DNA of 61,933 bases from Sphaerochaeta sp. UBA5849 (GCA_002432715.1 DJGJ01000055.1:38330-100262), one strand, 5' to 3'; numbered from the stretch's first letter, positions 17,103-26,133 are shown. Numbers and translations: made by a program. Notes: generated by a model from the sequence alone, not told the origin.

Positions 17103-18401
17103 ATGGCCAAAGCACAAAAACGGGGTCTGAAGGGGTACTATCTGACCACCTTCCTCATCGGGCTCGGATTCTTCACCATGGGGTTGATGGATCCCCTGTA
17201 TGACACCTATGTTCCGATTTTCTTGGCCCGCTATGTCGAGTCCAAAGCGCTGATCGGCTCGATTATGACCCTTGATAACATGTTGGCCATTTTCCTCATC
17301 CCTGTGTTCAGCGCCATTAGCGATCGAACTCATACGAGAATCGGCAGAAGGATGCCGTTCATCATCATCTGCCTGCCGGTGACAGCTGTTGCCTTCGGCC
17401 TGATTCCCATCGCCTCTCTGTACAGCGTTTGGTTGCTCATCGTCCTGGTTTTTGTGCTCAACCTGTTCAAACAGGCTGTCAGAGGGCCCGTTGTGGCGCT
17501 CATGCCCGATATGATTCCCGGTGATCTTCGCAGTGAGGCAAACGGGGTGATCAACACCATGGGTGGCATTGCGACCATCGTAGGGACTGTTGGTCTTGCC
17601 CGGTTGATGGATGTTCCGATCAATCTGCCCGGACGGGGCCCTACCAAGGATATCCTGGCATTTCCGATTTCTTCGATCCTGGTTTTGCTTGCAGTCATCC
17701 TGCTGTACTTCTTTGTGAAGGAGAAGAAGGCTGTTGTACATGAGCAGGCCGAGAAGAAGGAGCCGATTTTGGCTTCTTTGAAAGTCATTTTCAGTGAACA
17801 GGACAAGAGCGCACTCTTCATCCTGTTTTCGTTGTTGTTCTGGTTTATCGGCTATCAGGGGATTCTGCCGTTTGTCGGGCTGTACTCGAAGGACATCCTG
17901 AAGACCAGCAGTGGAACGGCAAGCCTGGCTGCCGGCATGGTCGGCATTGCCTATGCCATCTTTGCCATACCCTCGGGTATTGTTGCCCATCGCATCGGGC
18001 GAAAGAAGACCATCCGCATCTCCCTTTCTGTTCTCGTGGTGCTGCTGGCGGCCATTTTCTTCCACGACCCGCTTACTGCGCACCTGGGTGCTGCAATTCG
18101 CCAATACACCTTCTGGGCGATGTTGTTCTGCTTCGGCATTTTCTGGGTGTCGGTGGTGACCAACAGCTTTCCCATGCTTTGGCAGATGTCGAGCTATCAG
18201 ACAGTGGGCATCTATACCGGCCTCTACTACTTTTTCAGCCAGTTGGCTTCGATCATCTCCCCCCCGATTACCGGAGCGTTCATCGATTTCTTTGGGTTCA
18301 GGGCAATTTTCCTCTATGGATCGGTCTCCATGCTGATCGCCTTCCTCTTGATGGGCAGGGTGACCCGCGGTGAGCCGGAGGATGATGGGAATCAGAATTA
18401 G
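17103..18401 (+). CDS. MFS transporter, SLC45/GPH-like sugar transporter
   Basis: Protein of 432 residues with about 12 membrane segments. The loop SDRTHTRIGRRMPFI between segments 2 and 3 resembles the SDRTRTRFGRRRPFI signature of GPH and SLC45-type sugar:cation symporters. The second half has a matching loop HRIGRKKTIRI. A disaccharide or other glycoside is the likely substrate class, but nothing nearby names it. AAAGGAG at 17089-17095 lies 7 nt before the ATG. The stop overlaps the stop of convergent mntP by 3 bases. Confidence 0.85.
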   Translation: MAKAQKRGLKGYYLTTFLIGLGFFTMGLMDPLYDTYVPIFLARYVESKALIGSIMTLDNMLAIFLIPVFSAISDRTHTRIGRRMPFIIICLPVTAVAFGLIPIASLYSVWLLIVLVFVLNLFKQAVRGPVVALMPDMIPGDLRSEANGVINTMGGIATIVGTVGLARLMDVPINLPGRGPTKDILAFPISSILVLLAVILLYFFVKEKKAVVHEQAEKKEPILASLKVIFSEQDKSALFILFSLLFWFIGYQGILPFVGLYSKDILKTSSGTASLAAGMVGIAYAIFAIPSGIVAHRIGRKKTIRISLSVLVVLLAAIFFHDPLTAHLGAAIRQYTFWAMLFCFGIFWVSVVTNSFPMLWQMSSYQTVGIYTGLYYFFSQLASIISPPITGAFIDFFGFRAIFLYGSVSMLIAFLLMGRVTRGEPEDDGNQN

Positions 18402-18973
18402 AATGTGATGACACCCAGGTGCTCAAGCAGGATTTTCAGCCCAATGAGTATGAGCACCGCGCCGCCTGCAATACCGGCTTTGCTTTGCAGGCGGTTGCCG
18501 AACCGGTTTCCGATTGCCACCGCAGCCAGAGAGAGGATGAAGGTGACAATTCCGATCAGGGATATGGATAGAAGAATATCGGTCTTGAGGAACGCCAACG
18601 TTATGCCTACTGCGAGCGCATCGATGCTCGTGGCGATGGACAACAGCAGCAGTTCCTTCAGATCGAGTCGATCGATCGTTTGAACAGGACAGGATGAATC
18701 CTCGGCAAGGGTGTCATACAGCATTTTTGAGCCGATGACGGCCAACAGGATGAATGCGATCCAATGGTCGACTGAAGTTATGTACTGCTCGAACTGAATG
18801 CCCAGTATCCATCCAAGGAGGGGCATCATTGCTTGAAAGAAGCCGAAGAAAAGGGCGATTACCAAGGCTTGCCCGTAGTTGATGCGCCTCATTCTCAATC
18901 CTTTGCACAAGGATACTGTAAACGAATCCATGGCTAGACCGATGGCGACCAACAATAGTTCTAGGATTCCCAA
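18398..18973 (-). CDS. mntP: Manganese efflux pump MntP
   Basis: Protein of 191 residues, matching the MntP family (about 188), with six hydrophobic segments and the two conserved acidic motifs GLAMDSFTVSLCKG (first helix) and ATSIDALAVGI (fourth helix). It exports Mn(II) and protects against manganese excess. The frame is open to 19156, but the upstream part is not MntP-like. TTG at 18971-18973 with GAGGGGG about 8 nt before it gives the family N-terminus, so I use that start. I looked for a yybP-ykoY manganese riboswitch upstream and did not recognise one. Confidence 0.9.
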   Translation of the reverse strand: MGILELLLVAIGLAMDSFTVSLCKGLRMRRINYGQALVIALFFGFFQAMMPLLGWILGIQFEQYITSVDHWIAFILLAVIGSKMLYDTLAEDSSCPVQTIDRLDLKELLLLSIATSIDALAVGITLAFLKTDILLSISLIGIVTFILSLAAVAIGNRFGNRLQSKAGIAGGAVLILIGLKILLEHLGVITF

Positions 18974-19055
18974 ACCAGATTTCCCCCTCAATTCATAGGG
19001 CAGAGTATAGGAGGTTTTGCAGGCTAGGACAAGATTGCCGGAAGAAATCAAAAAT

Positions 19056-19080
19056 TTCCAAGTTTGTTGGAAAACCAACA
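19056..19080. promoter_or_regulatory. Two interlocking dyads between mntP and cupin/hcp
   Basis: TTCCAA-gtttg-TTGGAA (19056-19072) overlaps TGTTGG-AAAA-CCAACA (19065-19080); both have perfect 6-bp arms and share the TTGG half. They sit in the divergent gap between mntP and the cupin-hcp genes, where an operator is expected. The regulator is unknown. Confidence 0.45.
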
Positions 19081-19139
19081 TACGCTTCTTTGGGAATGCT
19101 CTACAGTACGAGTGAAGGCAAGCAAGAGGAGAAGAAACG

Positions 19140-19387
19140 ATGTTCAAGAATTGCAAAGCATCTGAAGTCCAAGTCTTTGCAGATCTGGTCCAGTATCAAG
19201 GGAGATCAGTACCCACGCAAGCGGCGGGGATGCACTGGTCATTGCGTTGGACGGAGTAGGGGAAGTAACAATCGATGAAAAGAAATTCACTGTAAGAAGT
19301 GGAGAATCGATTCTCTTGCCCGGCAACGTCCCCCATGCAGTCTATGCACCAGAGCGATTCAAGATGTTTCTGGTAGTCAGCTTTTAA
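19140..19387 (+). pseudogene. Cupin-domain gene broken by internal deletion/frameshift
   Basis: The ATG at 19140 (AGGAG about 8 nt upstream) begins MFKNCKASEVQVFADLVQYQ, a normal start for small cupins that sit next to hcp genes. At about 19200 the frame is lost. From 19202 another frame reads EISTHASGGDALVIALDG, then VTIDEKKFTVRSGESILLPG, and ends NVPHAVYAPERFKMFLVVSF with TAA at 19385-19387, the second half of a cupin barrel with both metal-ligand motifs (H in STHA, G-x5-P-x-N-x2-H). About 25-30 residues that normally join the halves are missing. The first frame ends at the TAG at 19257. It lies 24 bases before hcp. Either a real decayed gene or a sequencing/assembly collapse. Confidence 0.75.
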
Positions 19388-19411
19388 ACTACGTTCGTAA
19401 GGAGAATACAA

Positions 19412-21046
19412 ATGGATACCAAGATGTTCTGTTTCCAGTGTCAGGAAACCGCCCGAAATTTCGGATGCACCCAAGTCGGCGTTTGCGGCAAGCAACCCGA
19501 AACCTCCAATCTCATGGACCTGATGATCTGGGTGACCAAGGGCTTGAGCCAGATAACCACCAGACTCCGCGCCGAGGGCAGGCAGATCGACAAGGATGTG
19601 AATCACCTTGTCACCTACAACCTTTTTCAGACCATCACCAATGCCAACTTTGACGACGACAAGGTGGTGGAACGCATTCTCCTTACCATTGCGGCAAAGG
19701 AGCAATTGCTTGCTGATCTTGCAGATAGGAAGGACCTCAGTGCTGCCGCGCTGTTCAACAATGTCGATACTTCGACCTATGCAGAGCTTTCCAAGACCGT
19801 CGGTGTCCTTGCACAGAGCAATGAGGATGTCCGCAGTCTCAAGGAGCTGATCACCTACGGTTTGAAAGGTGTCTGCGCGTATACAAAGCACGCCAACAAC
19901 CTGATCAATGAAAGTGAAGAGCTGGATGCTTTCATCCAGAGGGCCCTCTCAGACCTGCTTGAAAAGAAGAGTGTCGATGAGTTGGTGGCACTCACCTTGG
20001 AGACCGGCAAGTGGGGTGTTGCAGGCATGGCCCTGCTCGATACCGCCAACACCAGCGCGTATGGCCATCCCGAGATCACCAAAGTCAAGCTCGGAGTTGG
20101 CAAGAACCCCGGCATCCTGATCAGCGGCCACGACCTTCGCGACCTGGAGATGCTGCTCGAGCAGACACAGGGCACCGGAGTCGATGTCTACACCCACTCC
20201 GAGATGCTTCCCGCCCACTACTATCCCGCATTCAAGAAGTATCCCAACTTCTACGGCAACTACGGCAACGCCTGGTGGATGCAGAAGAAGGAATTCGAGT
20301 CCTTCAACGGCCCGATCTTGATGACCACCAACTGCATCGTTCCTCCAGCCGAGTCATACAAGGCACGCCTGTTCACCACCGGTGCCACGGGCTTTCCGGG
20401 TTGCAAGCACATCAGCGGTTCAATCGGCGAGCAGAAGGATTTCAGTGAGATCATCGCGCTTGCCAAGACTTGTGCGGCTCCGACGCAGATTGAGGACGGG
20501 GAGCTGGTCGGCGGGTTCGCCCATGAGCAGGTGTTCGCCCTGGCCGACAAGGTTGTCGATGCCGTGAAGAGCGGTGCAATCAAGAAGTTTGTGGTCATGG
20601 GTGGTTGTGACGGTCGTTCCAAGAGCAGGGATTACTACACCGAGTTTGCAAAGGCTCTGCCGAAGGATACTGTAATCCTGACCGCAGGCTGTGCCAAGTA
20701 CAGGTACATCAAGCTCAACCTCGGTGACATCGGCGGCATCCCCCGCGTACTGGACGCAGGCCAGTGCAACGACTCCTACTCGCTGGTTCTCATAGCCTTG
20801 AAACTGAAGGAAATTTTCGGCGTGGATGACATCAACGATCTGCCGATTGCTTACAATATCGCCTGGTATGAGCAGAAAGCCGTCATCGTCCTGCTTGCAC
20901 TGCTCTACCTCGGGGTGAAGAACATCCATCTCGGGCCCACATTGCCGGCATTCCTCTCTCCGAATGTTGCGAATGTGTTGGTTGAGAACTTCGGCATGAG
21001 CGGAATCAGCTCTGTTGAGGATGATCTGAAAGTCTTGGTCGGCTGA
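19412..21046 (+). CDS. hcp: Hydroxylamine reductase / hybrid cluster protein
   Basis: Protein of 544 residues. The N-terminal cluster motif is C7-x2-C10-x8-C19-x5-C25 (CFQCQETARNFGCTQVGVC), as in the forms from strict anaerobes, and later Cys and Glu ligands of the hybrid Fe-S-O cluster are seen in conserved blocks such as NCIVPP, GATGFPGCKH and TAGCAKYRY. Hcp reduces NO and hydroxylamine and so protects against nitrosative stress. AAGGAG about 7 nt upstream supports the ATG. The broken cupin gene and paired dyads lie upstream. No HcpR-type regulator or Hcr reductase gene is in the window. Confidence 0.95.
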   Translation: MDTKMFCFQCQETARNFGCTQVGVCGKQPETSNLMDLMIWVTKGLSQITTRLRAEGRQIDKDVNHLVTYNLFQTITNANFDDDKVVERILLTIAAKEQLLADLADRKDLSAAALFNNVDTSTYAELSKTVGVLAQSNEDVRSLKELITYGLKGVCAYTKHANNLINESEELDAFIQRALSDLLEKKSVDELVALTLETGKWGVAGMALLDTANTSAYGHPEITKVKLGVGKNPGILISGHDLRDLEMLLEQTQGTGVDVYTHSEMLPAHYYPAFKKYPNFYGNYGNAWWMQKKEFESFNGPILMTTNCIVPPAESYKARLFTTGATGFPGCKHISGSIGEQKDFSEIIALAKTCAAPTQIEDGELVGGFAHEQVFALADKVVDAVKSGAIKKFVVMGGCDGRSKSRDYYTEFAKALPKDTVILTAGCAKYRYIKLNLGDIGGIPRVLDAGQCNDSYSLVLIALKLKEIFGVDDINDLPIAYNIAWYEQKAVIVLLALLYLGVKNIHLGPTLPAFLSPNVANVLVENFGMSGISSVEDDLKVLVG

Positions 21047-21064
21047 TCGTTCGGTCTAGGTTTT

Positions 21065-21097
21065 GAAGAGAGCTCCCAGCGTGAGGGAGCTCTCTTC
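21065..21097. terminator. 13-bp perfect stem-loop between convergent genes
   Basis: GAAGAGAGCTCCC and its exact complement are separated by 7 nt. It lies between the convergent hcp and outer-membrane protein genes. There is no run of T on either strand after the stem, so it is not a textbook terminator; it may end both transcripts by another route or protect 3' ends. Confidence 0.6.
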
Positions 21098-21119
21098 GTC
21101 ATACGATGGAGTGTGCGTT

Positions 21120-22379
21120 TTAGAAATACCACCGTAACGCAGCCCAGGCAAGGGAGTTGGAACCATAGGTTCCGAACGTCCCATCCTCGTCACCCAAGAA
21201 TAGATCGAACCCTCCTTCCAACAGCACGCCATTTCCAAAGTTGTATGAGACCGATGGTCGGATGAGTGCATTCAGCGGCTCCGCTTCAAGGTAGGCGAAC
21301 AGCCTTGCAGTCAATTGGTCATCGAAAAAGGTGTCTTGTACACGGAAGGTGAATGTATGTGCAAATTCTCTGATTGGTTTCATTTGGGAAACCAGGGTAT
21401 CTGTATGGTCATGGGTATAGATCATCAGGTACTGGCTCGACCATTGGGCACCTGCCATATTCCAATCAAGTCCGACCAAGGCTTGTATTTGGGAGTGTTT
21501 TTCAATCGTGATCGGAGGATTTATGGATGTATCCAAACTGTTCATCGGTTTATCCAGGGCCAAAGCCGCCTCTCCCCGAAGCACCACACCCCCCAAGGCG
21601 GTATTGAAGCTGCCTCCGACGAAGGTATAACGCTCATACGCTTGGGAAATCACCCTTGTGGCGGAATCGGGGGCTGTTACAGAGCTCGCCAAGGGCTCAT
21701 CAGTGAACACATAGCCGCCGTTGAGCTTCCAGCTTATCGCGTTGCCGAAGCGGCCTAGGGAGAGGAAGACTTCACTGTTTTCAAGGCTTGCATCAGGCAT
21801 GGTCGGTTCCTTGAATGTGACGGAAGTGACCGTAGCGGGGAATGGAAGAGTTGGCGATTGCGCCCACATGGAATCCTGCGATGGCAGGGAGGTCGGGATG
21901 AAATGAGTAACCCAAATGCCCTGCAGTGTGTACGGCCCTGTATAATAGTCCACCTTGAAGGCGGGCACAGCCTTGCGGATTTCGCTGAAGTCGGCCAAAA
22001 TGAACGACCGCATGTCCCTTGGGCTCACCAAATCGGTGATGAATGCACCTTCGGCTTCCCCCCATATGATCTTCTGCTTTCCGATTCTCACATCCGCACG
22101 CTCCAGATAGAAGTCAAAGTATGCTTCGGCAAGGTCGAATTGCAAGGCTTTGTTGGGATTGCTGTACACAACCGGGTGAAAAGTCAGTTGTCCCCTATCA
22201 GTGGTATGCTCATAGAATGCATCCAACGTTTGCTCATGGACCGGTATGTCCATGGTCTGTGTACGTACTGCGGCATAGTCGCGAACCATCCCGCTGAAGG
22301 TACTGTTTGCCGCTAGGGAGGGAAGGCCCGCCATTATCAGCATAAGGAAAACGAAAAGTAGTTTCTGTTTGATTCTCAT
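21120..22379 (-). CDS. Predicted outer-membrane beta-barrel of an RND export locus
   Basis: Protein of 419 residues with a signal peptide (MRIKQKLLFVFLMLIMAGLPSLA) and a strand-rich body ending in AWAALRWYF, a barrel-type end. The stretch RIGKQKIIWGEAEGAFITDLVSPRD resembles the G-[KR]-Q-x2-x-WG motif of DUF1302-like porins. It lies 3 bases after the LolA-like gene and belongs to the RND operon, so it may be the outer-membrane partner or exit pore. Family assignment is tentative; barrel character is fairly sure. Confidence 0.7.
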   Translation of the reverse strand: MRIKQKLLFVFLMLIMAGLPSLAANSTFSGMVRDYAAVRTQTMDIPVHEQTLDAFYEHTTDRGQLTFHPVVYSNPNKALQFDLAEAYFDFYLERADVRIGKQKIIWGEAEGAFITDLVSPRDMRSFILADFSEIRKAVPAFKVDYYTGPYTLQGIWVTHFIPTSLPSQDSMWAQSPTLPFPATVTSVTFKEPTMPDASLENSEVFLSLGRFGNAISWKLNGGYVFTDEPLASSVTAPDSATRVISQAYERYTFVGGSFNTALGGVVLRGEAALALDKPMNSLDTSINPPITIEKHSQIQALVGLDWNMAGAQWSSQYLMIYTHDHTDTLVSQMKPIREFAHTFTFRVQDTFFDDQLTARLFAYLEAEPLNALIRPSVSYNFGNGVLLEGGFDLFLGDEDGTFGTYGSNSLAWAALRWYF

Positions 22380-22382
22380 ACC

Positions 22383-23171
22383 TTACCCCCTTGGACCCAT
22401 TTTCATTTGACGTTCGGTGAAAAAGTTGTCATCGAAGTCGAGGTTGAATGCGATATCCTTCATCTGGATGCGGGTTGATGTCTGTTTCTCCCAGTCTTTC
22501 ATGGTCATATCGGTAATTACATAGATGCCATCGATTTGCTCGAATGCTTCTATGCTCAACGTTTTGCCCAACGACCCATCTTGCTTGTAAAACTCTTTCT
22601 TGAGGCCGAACCACTCTCCCTCGACCACCCATGAAAGAGTGCGGGGATAGTCTTCAATCCCTTTTGCGATGCTTTCGACTACGAGTGTGGATGTTCCCTG
22701 TATTTGTTCTTTTCTGAGTACAGTATGTGTATCGAGATCCGGGTGGCGGCTTCCCATATCGTCATAGGTGAAGTCCGAGCCCATGAACGAGTCGTTCTTG
22801 CTGTCGGATGCAATTCGCTTGACCCGCTTCAGTGCAGGCAGATAGATGTACTGTACATCCGAGCGGCCGTCCTCATAGCTGAGACTTAAAAAGCTGGTAT
22901 TGCGAACATCATTGGGGGAGAGGAAGAACATCAGTTTGCTCTCAACTCCCTCTTTATCCATTCTATATTGGACGATGCTGCGTTCGCGAACCGAGCCCTT
23001 GGCATTGGTCAAGGTCATGACCAGGTTTGCACGCATGGTATCGCCGCTGTCGCGGTTATACACTTCCCACATTACCTGCTCACCGGTATAGTCGGCGGCA
23101 GACAAGGCAGACATTCCAAGTACTAGTACGATTACCAGGAAAACGGTTTGATGACATCTGTGTGTTCTCAT
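22383..23171 (-). CDS. Outer membrane lipoprotein-sorting (LolA-like) protein of RND locus
   Basis: Protein of 262 residues with a signal peptide (cut near SALSAAD, residue 26). The pattern of long antiparallel strands with YIYLPALKRVKRI and DSFMGSDFTYDDM is that of the LolA-like family found beside MMPL/RND exporters. Members are thought to carry lipid or lipoprotein through the periplasm. The start overlaps the end of the exporter gene by ATGA, so the two proteins are coupled. The cargo is unknown. Confidence 0.85.
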   Translation of the reverse strand: MRTHRCHQTVFLVIVLVLGMSALSAADYTGEQVMWEVYNRDSGDTMRANLVMTLTNAKGSVRERSIVQYRMDKEGVESKLMFFLSPNDVRNTSFLSLSYEDGRSDVQYIYLPALKRVKRIASDSKNDSFMGSDFTYDDMGSRHPDLDTHTVLRKEQIQGTSTLVVESIAKGIEDYPRTLSWVVEGEWFGLKKEFYKQDGSLGKTLSIEAFEQIDGIYVITDMTMKDWEKQTSTRIQMKDIAFNLDFDDNFFTERQMKMGPRG

Positions 23172-25477
23172 GTAATACTCCTCATAGGGTTTTTATTGAT
23201 ATGTTTGGAAAAGAGATGATTGCTGCGGTCGAGGCGGTGGATCAGGACAACAAGAACGGTAAGCGTTGCGATGGCGCTGGTAGCCATATTCAGGATGATC
23301 AAAGCTCCGACCTGCCTGTTGGGCGGGAATACGCTGAATAGCAGGATTGCAAAGCCTCCCATGACGGCGATGGCGTTGAAGACAATGGCTCGTCCGGTGT
23401 AGACCAACGTTTCCATGGTCGCCTCTTCAAGGCTCTTCCCTTCGAGGCGGGTAAGGGTGTAGTGATCAAGGAAGTGGATGGCATAATCGACTCCGATTCC
23501 TACTGCAATACTGGTTATCAAGGCCGTGGCGGAGCTGAGCGGGATATTGAGAAGTCCCATGACCCCGAAGTTGACGATTGCGGTAATGGCGATGGGAACG
23601 GTTCCTGCAATGCCGATTCGGACATTGTGGAACAACAAGGCCAACAAGGCAAAGATGATGCCGAAGGAGATGATCAGGCTGATGATCTGTCCCTCCAACA
23701 GTAGCTCGCTGAAGACAAATGTCTTGTACCCGCTTCCTGCATATCCCACCTCGATGTCGAATTCACGGAAGGCTGGTCGATAGGAATCAACGGTGGCAAG
23801 CACCTCCTTGAGAACAGCGGAGCTGTCGCTCTTCAACTGGATGGTGATATTTGCTGTTGCATACGTATAGTCTATTACCTGTTCAAGGGTTTCGCTGTCG
23901 CCGGAGAATTCGTACAGCAGCAGGTATTGGCTGATGAGTTCCTGGGAGTCCGGGATACTGTAACTACCCACTGCTTGTTCTTCCATAACCTGATTTATCT
24001 GCTTGATGAACGTAGCGAGGGAAAGGCTGTTGCCGACGATGGGGTTCGATTCCAGCTCGGTCTGCATCCTGTCCATGGTTTGCAGCACCTGCGGGTTCTT
24101 GAAGATATCCTCGATCTCTGAGGTGAGTATGACATTCAAGGTGGAGGTGCCGCCGAATTTGGTATTTACATACTCATCCGTCTCGACGATGGCGCTGTCT
24201 TTCTCGAAATTAGCCAAAAAGCTCGTGTCGATCCAGACCTTACTGGTTCCCCAAATGCCGACTGCAAGAATAATCATCGAAAGGATTACCAAGAATTTCG
24301 GTCGGTCCATGATCAGTGTATTCAACCTTGACATAGCCGAAGGTTTTGACAGGTTTTGTATCTTTTGCTTGTATTTAGGAATACCCAGCAGGTAGATGGA
24401 GGCGGGAAACAACAACAATGCCAGAACCATCTCCCCAAGGACACCGATGGCTGCAAAGAGGCCGAAATATCGTACAGGCAACACTTGGCTGCTCATCAGT
24501 GCGAGAAAGCCTATTGCTGTGGTCAAAGCAGTCATGAATATGGGCCTAATCATCTGCCGAAGCGTACTTCGGGCCAGATTGTCCTTGCCGATTGCAGGAT
24601 TCTCAACTGTCAGATGATGGATGGTGTTATGCATATGGATGCCGTAGGCGACACCTATGGCGATCAACATGACCGGGATCATGGTATCAACCGCATAGAT
24701 GGGTACACCTAAAAGCGTCATGCTGCCGAAGGCAAGCAAGGTACCAAAAAGTACAATGATCATATTCAGGACCGTGTCCCTGACAGAGCGAAGCAGGAAG
24801 TAAAGGAGGGCGATCATGGTAAGAATTACCAAGGGAAACATGATTGCCATGTCTTTCGGCCCCAATTCGGCAAGGGATCCCTCGATAATCGGCCGGCCTG
24901 CAATTCTCAGCTTCTGCGGACCTTCCCATTGTCCTATCCACTCCTGCAACTCTCTTTGCAGGGTTTTTGTATCAGCATCCTCAACCAACTCGGCAATAAT
25001 GAGCGTAGCTGTTCCATCCCTGCTTACATTTCTGCCATATATCATGGGATTTGCCTCAACAGCATCTTGGAGTGCAAGCAGAGCCTGTTCGCTTGTGTTT
25101 CCTGAAAAGAACGGTTCAACTTCCAAAAAACCATCCGAACTTTGGATATTGTCGGCGGTGGTCAAGGATATTACCCGCTCTATTGCTTGGAAATCCTCTT
25201 CCAAGGCAGTGGTAAGCGCATCGATTTTCTCAATCGTAGGTGCATTGTAGATTCCTTGCGGGTCTTCAAGAACGATCAGAATTGCATCACCGATGCCGAA
25301 AAGGTGCTCTGCTTCATCACTTGCAATGAATGCTGGATGGGTTTTCGGCATGTACTCGGTAAGATCGGTTTCCAGGCTTGCAGAGTTGAAGATTGAGACG
25401 GCAAACAGGATTGAGAGCATAAGAAGCAACAACAGCAAAGCGAAAGGGTGCTTTGCCAGAGAGATGATGAATTTCAT
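23168..25477 (-). CDS. RND superfamily exporter, MMPL type
   Basis: Protein of 769 residues made of two similar halves, each with one membrane helix, a periplasmic domain of about 170-200 residues, and a block of five helices. The first half has VMLIAIGVAYGIHMHNT and the second TSIAVGIGVDYAIHFLDHYT, the paired acidic/polar segment that carries the proton relay in MMPL and sterol-sensing-type RND proteins. It is shorter than drug-efflux RND pumps (about 1030) and like predicted lipid exporters. GGAGGA lies 4-9 nt before the ATG. It leads an operon with the LolA-like and barrel genes and has a TetR-type operator in its promoter. Confidence 0.9.
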   Translation of the reverse strand: MKFIISLAKHPFALLLLLLMLSILFAVSIFNSASLETDLTEYMPKTHPAFIASDEAEHLFGIGDAILIVLEDPQGIYNAPTIEKIDALTTALEEDFQAIERVISLTTADNIQSSDGFLEVEPFFSGNTSEQALLALQDAVEANPMIYGRNVSRDGTATLIIAELVEDADTKTLQRELQEWIGQWEGPQKLRIAGRPIIEGSLAELGPKDMAIMFPLVILTMIALLYFLLRSVRDTVLNMIIVLFGTLLAFGSMTLLGVPIYAVDTMIPVMLIAIGVAYGIHMHNTIHHLTVENPAIGKDNLARSTLRQMIRPIFMTALTTAIGFLALMSSQVLPVRYFGLFAAIGVLGEMVLALLLFPASIYLLGIPKYKQKIQNLSKPSAMSRLNTLIMDRPKFLVILSMIILAVGIWGTSKVWIDTSFLANFEKDSAIVETDEYVNTKFGGTSTLNVILTSEIEDIFKNPQVLQTMDRMQTELESNPIVGNSLSLATFIKQINQVMEEQAVGSYSIPDSQELISQYLLLYEFSGDSETLEQVIDYTYATANITIQLKSDSSAVLKEVLATVDSYRPAFREFDIEVGYAGSGYKTFVFSELLLEGQIISLIISFGIIFALLALLFHNVRIGIAGTVPIAITAIVNFGVMGLLNIPLSSATALITSIAVGIGVDYAIHFLDHYTLTRLEGKSLEEATMETLVYTGRAIVFNAIAVMGGFAILLFSVFPPNRQVGALIILNMATSAIATLTVLVVLIHRLDRSNHLFSKHINKNPMRSIT

Positions 25478-25491
25478 ATATCCTCCAAAAT

Positions 25492-25505
25492 AGTTAACGT
25501 TTACT
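25492..25505 (-). promoter_or_regulatory. TetR-type operator in the RND operon promoter
   Basis: AGTTAACGTTTACT, a 14-bp palindrome with one mismatched pair (AGTNAACGTTNACT). It covers the likely -10 (TTAACT on the minus strand) whose -35 would be TTGTCA, 18 bp away at 25516-25521. A matching site precedes tetR at 26152. Confidence 0.75.
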
Positions 25506-25551
25506 TACTTCCATGTGACAAAAACATGCATCCTATCTGTCGCTCGATGCA

Positions 25552-26133
25552 TCAGCGTGTGGTGAACAGCGTGATAAGGCTATCTGCTATCGGGGCGGCT
25601 TGGTTTGTGAGACTGGTATGCGAGCCTTGCAGGTGCCACCTGGAAACAGTAAGGCGAATCGAGCCGAAGGTGATGACGGCTAGCTGGCGGGGGTCGATAT
25701 CCGCTCTACAAAAACCCTGTTCGATCAGTTTTTGGAAAAACTGGACCAAATGAGACAGGTTTCTCTCCATGAGGGTGAGTAAATCGCCTCGCAGTTGGGG
25801 ATCCACATTGAACGTTTCTTCTGCAAACAGCATGAGTGTGAAGGCTGTGTTGTGTTCCAATAGTGTGAAGAGTTCTGAGAGAAAGGTGTGAAGAGCTTCA
25901 AAGGAAGGGACCTCATTGTTGAGCAACGTGGTGAAGTGAGGGGAGAGCATTGCATTGAGATGGTCAAGAATGGCTTTGAGAAGTTCGTGTTTGCTTTCAA
26001 AATGGCGATACACAGCCGCTTCGCTGACGCCGATGGCCGATGCCACATTCCTGATGGTAAGTTTCTGGATTCCCTCAGTAGCGGTGAGTTTGATGGCTGC
26101 CTCAATGAATTCCAACTGCCTCTGGGTTTGCAT
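25552..26133 (-). CDS. TetR-family transcriptional regulator
   Basis: Repressor of 193 residues. The N-terminal DNA-binding domain is typical: FIEAAIKLTATEGIQKLTIRNVASAIGVSE and then AAVYRHFESKHELLKA. The rest is an all-helical ligand-binding domain of no recognised type. AAGGAG precedes the ATG. It lies upstream of the RND operon on the same strand, 74 bases away, and near-identical 14-bp palindromes stand before both, so it very likely represses itself and the exporter until a ligand binds. Confidence 0.92.
   Translation of the reverse strand: MQTQRQLEFIEAAIKLTATEGIQKLTIRNVASAIGVSEAAVYRHFESKHELLKAILDHLNAMLSPHFTTLLNNEVPSFEALHTFLSELFTLLEHNTAFTLMLFAEETFNVDPQLRGDLLTLMERNLSHLVQFFQKLIEQGFCRADIDPRQLAVITFGSIRLTVSRWHLQGSHTSLTNQAAPIADSLITLFTTR

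Noticed and set aside
18974..19137. yybP-ykoY manganese riboswitch upstream of mntP
   Set aside because: I looked for the paired stems and conserved loops and could not recognise them; only short dyads are present.
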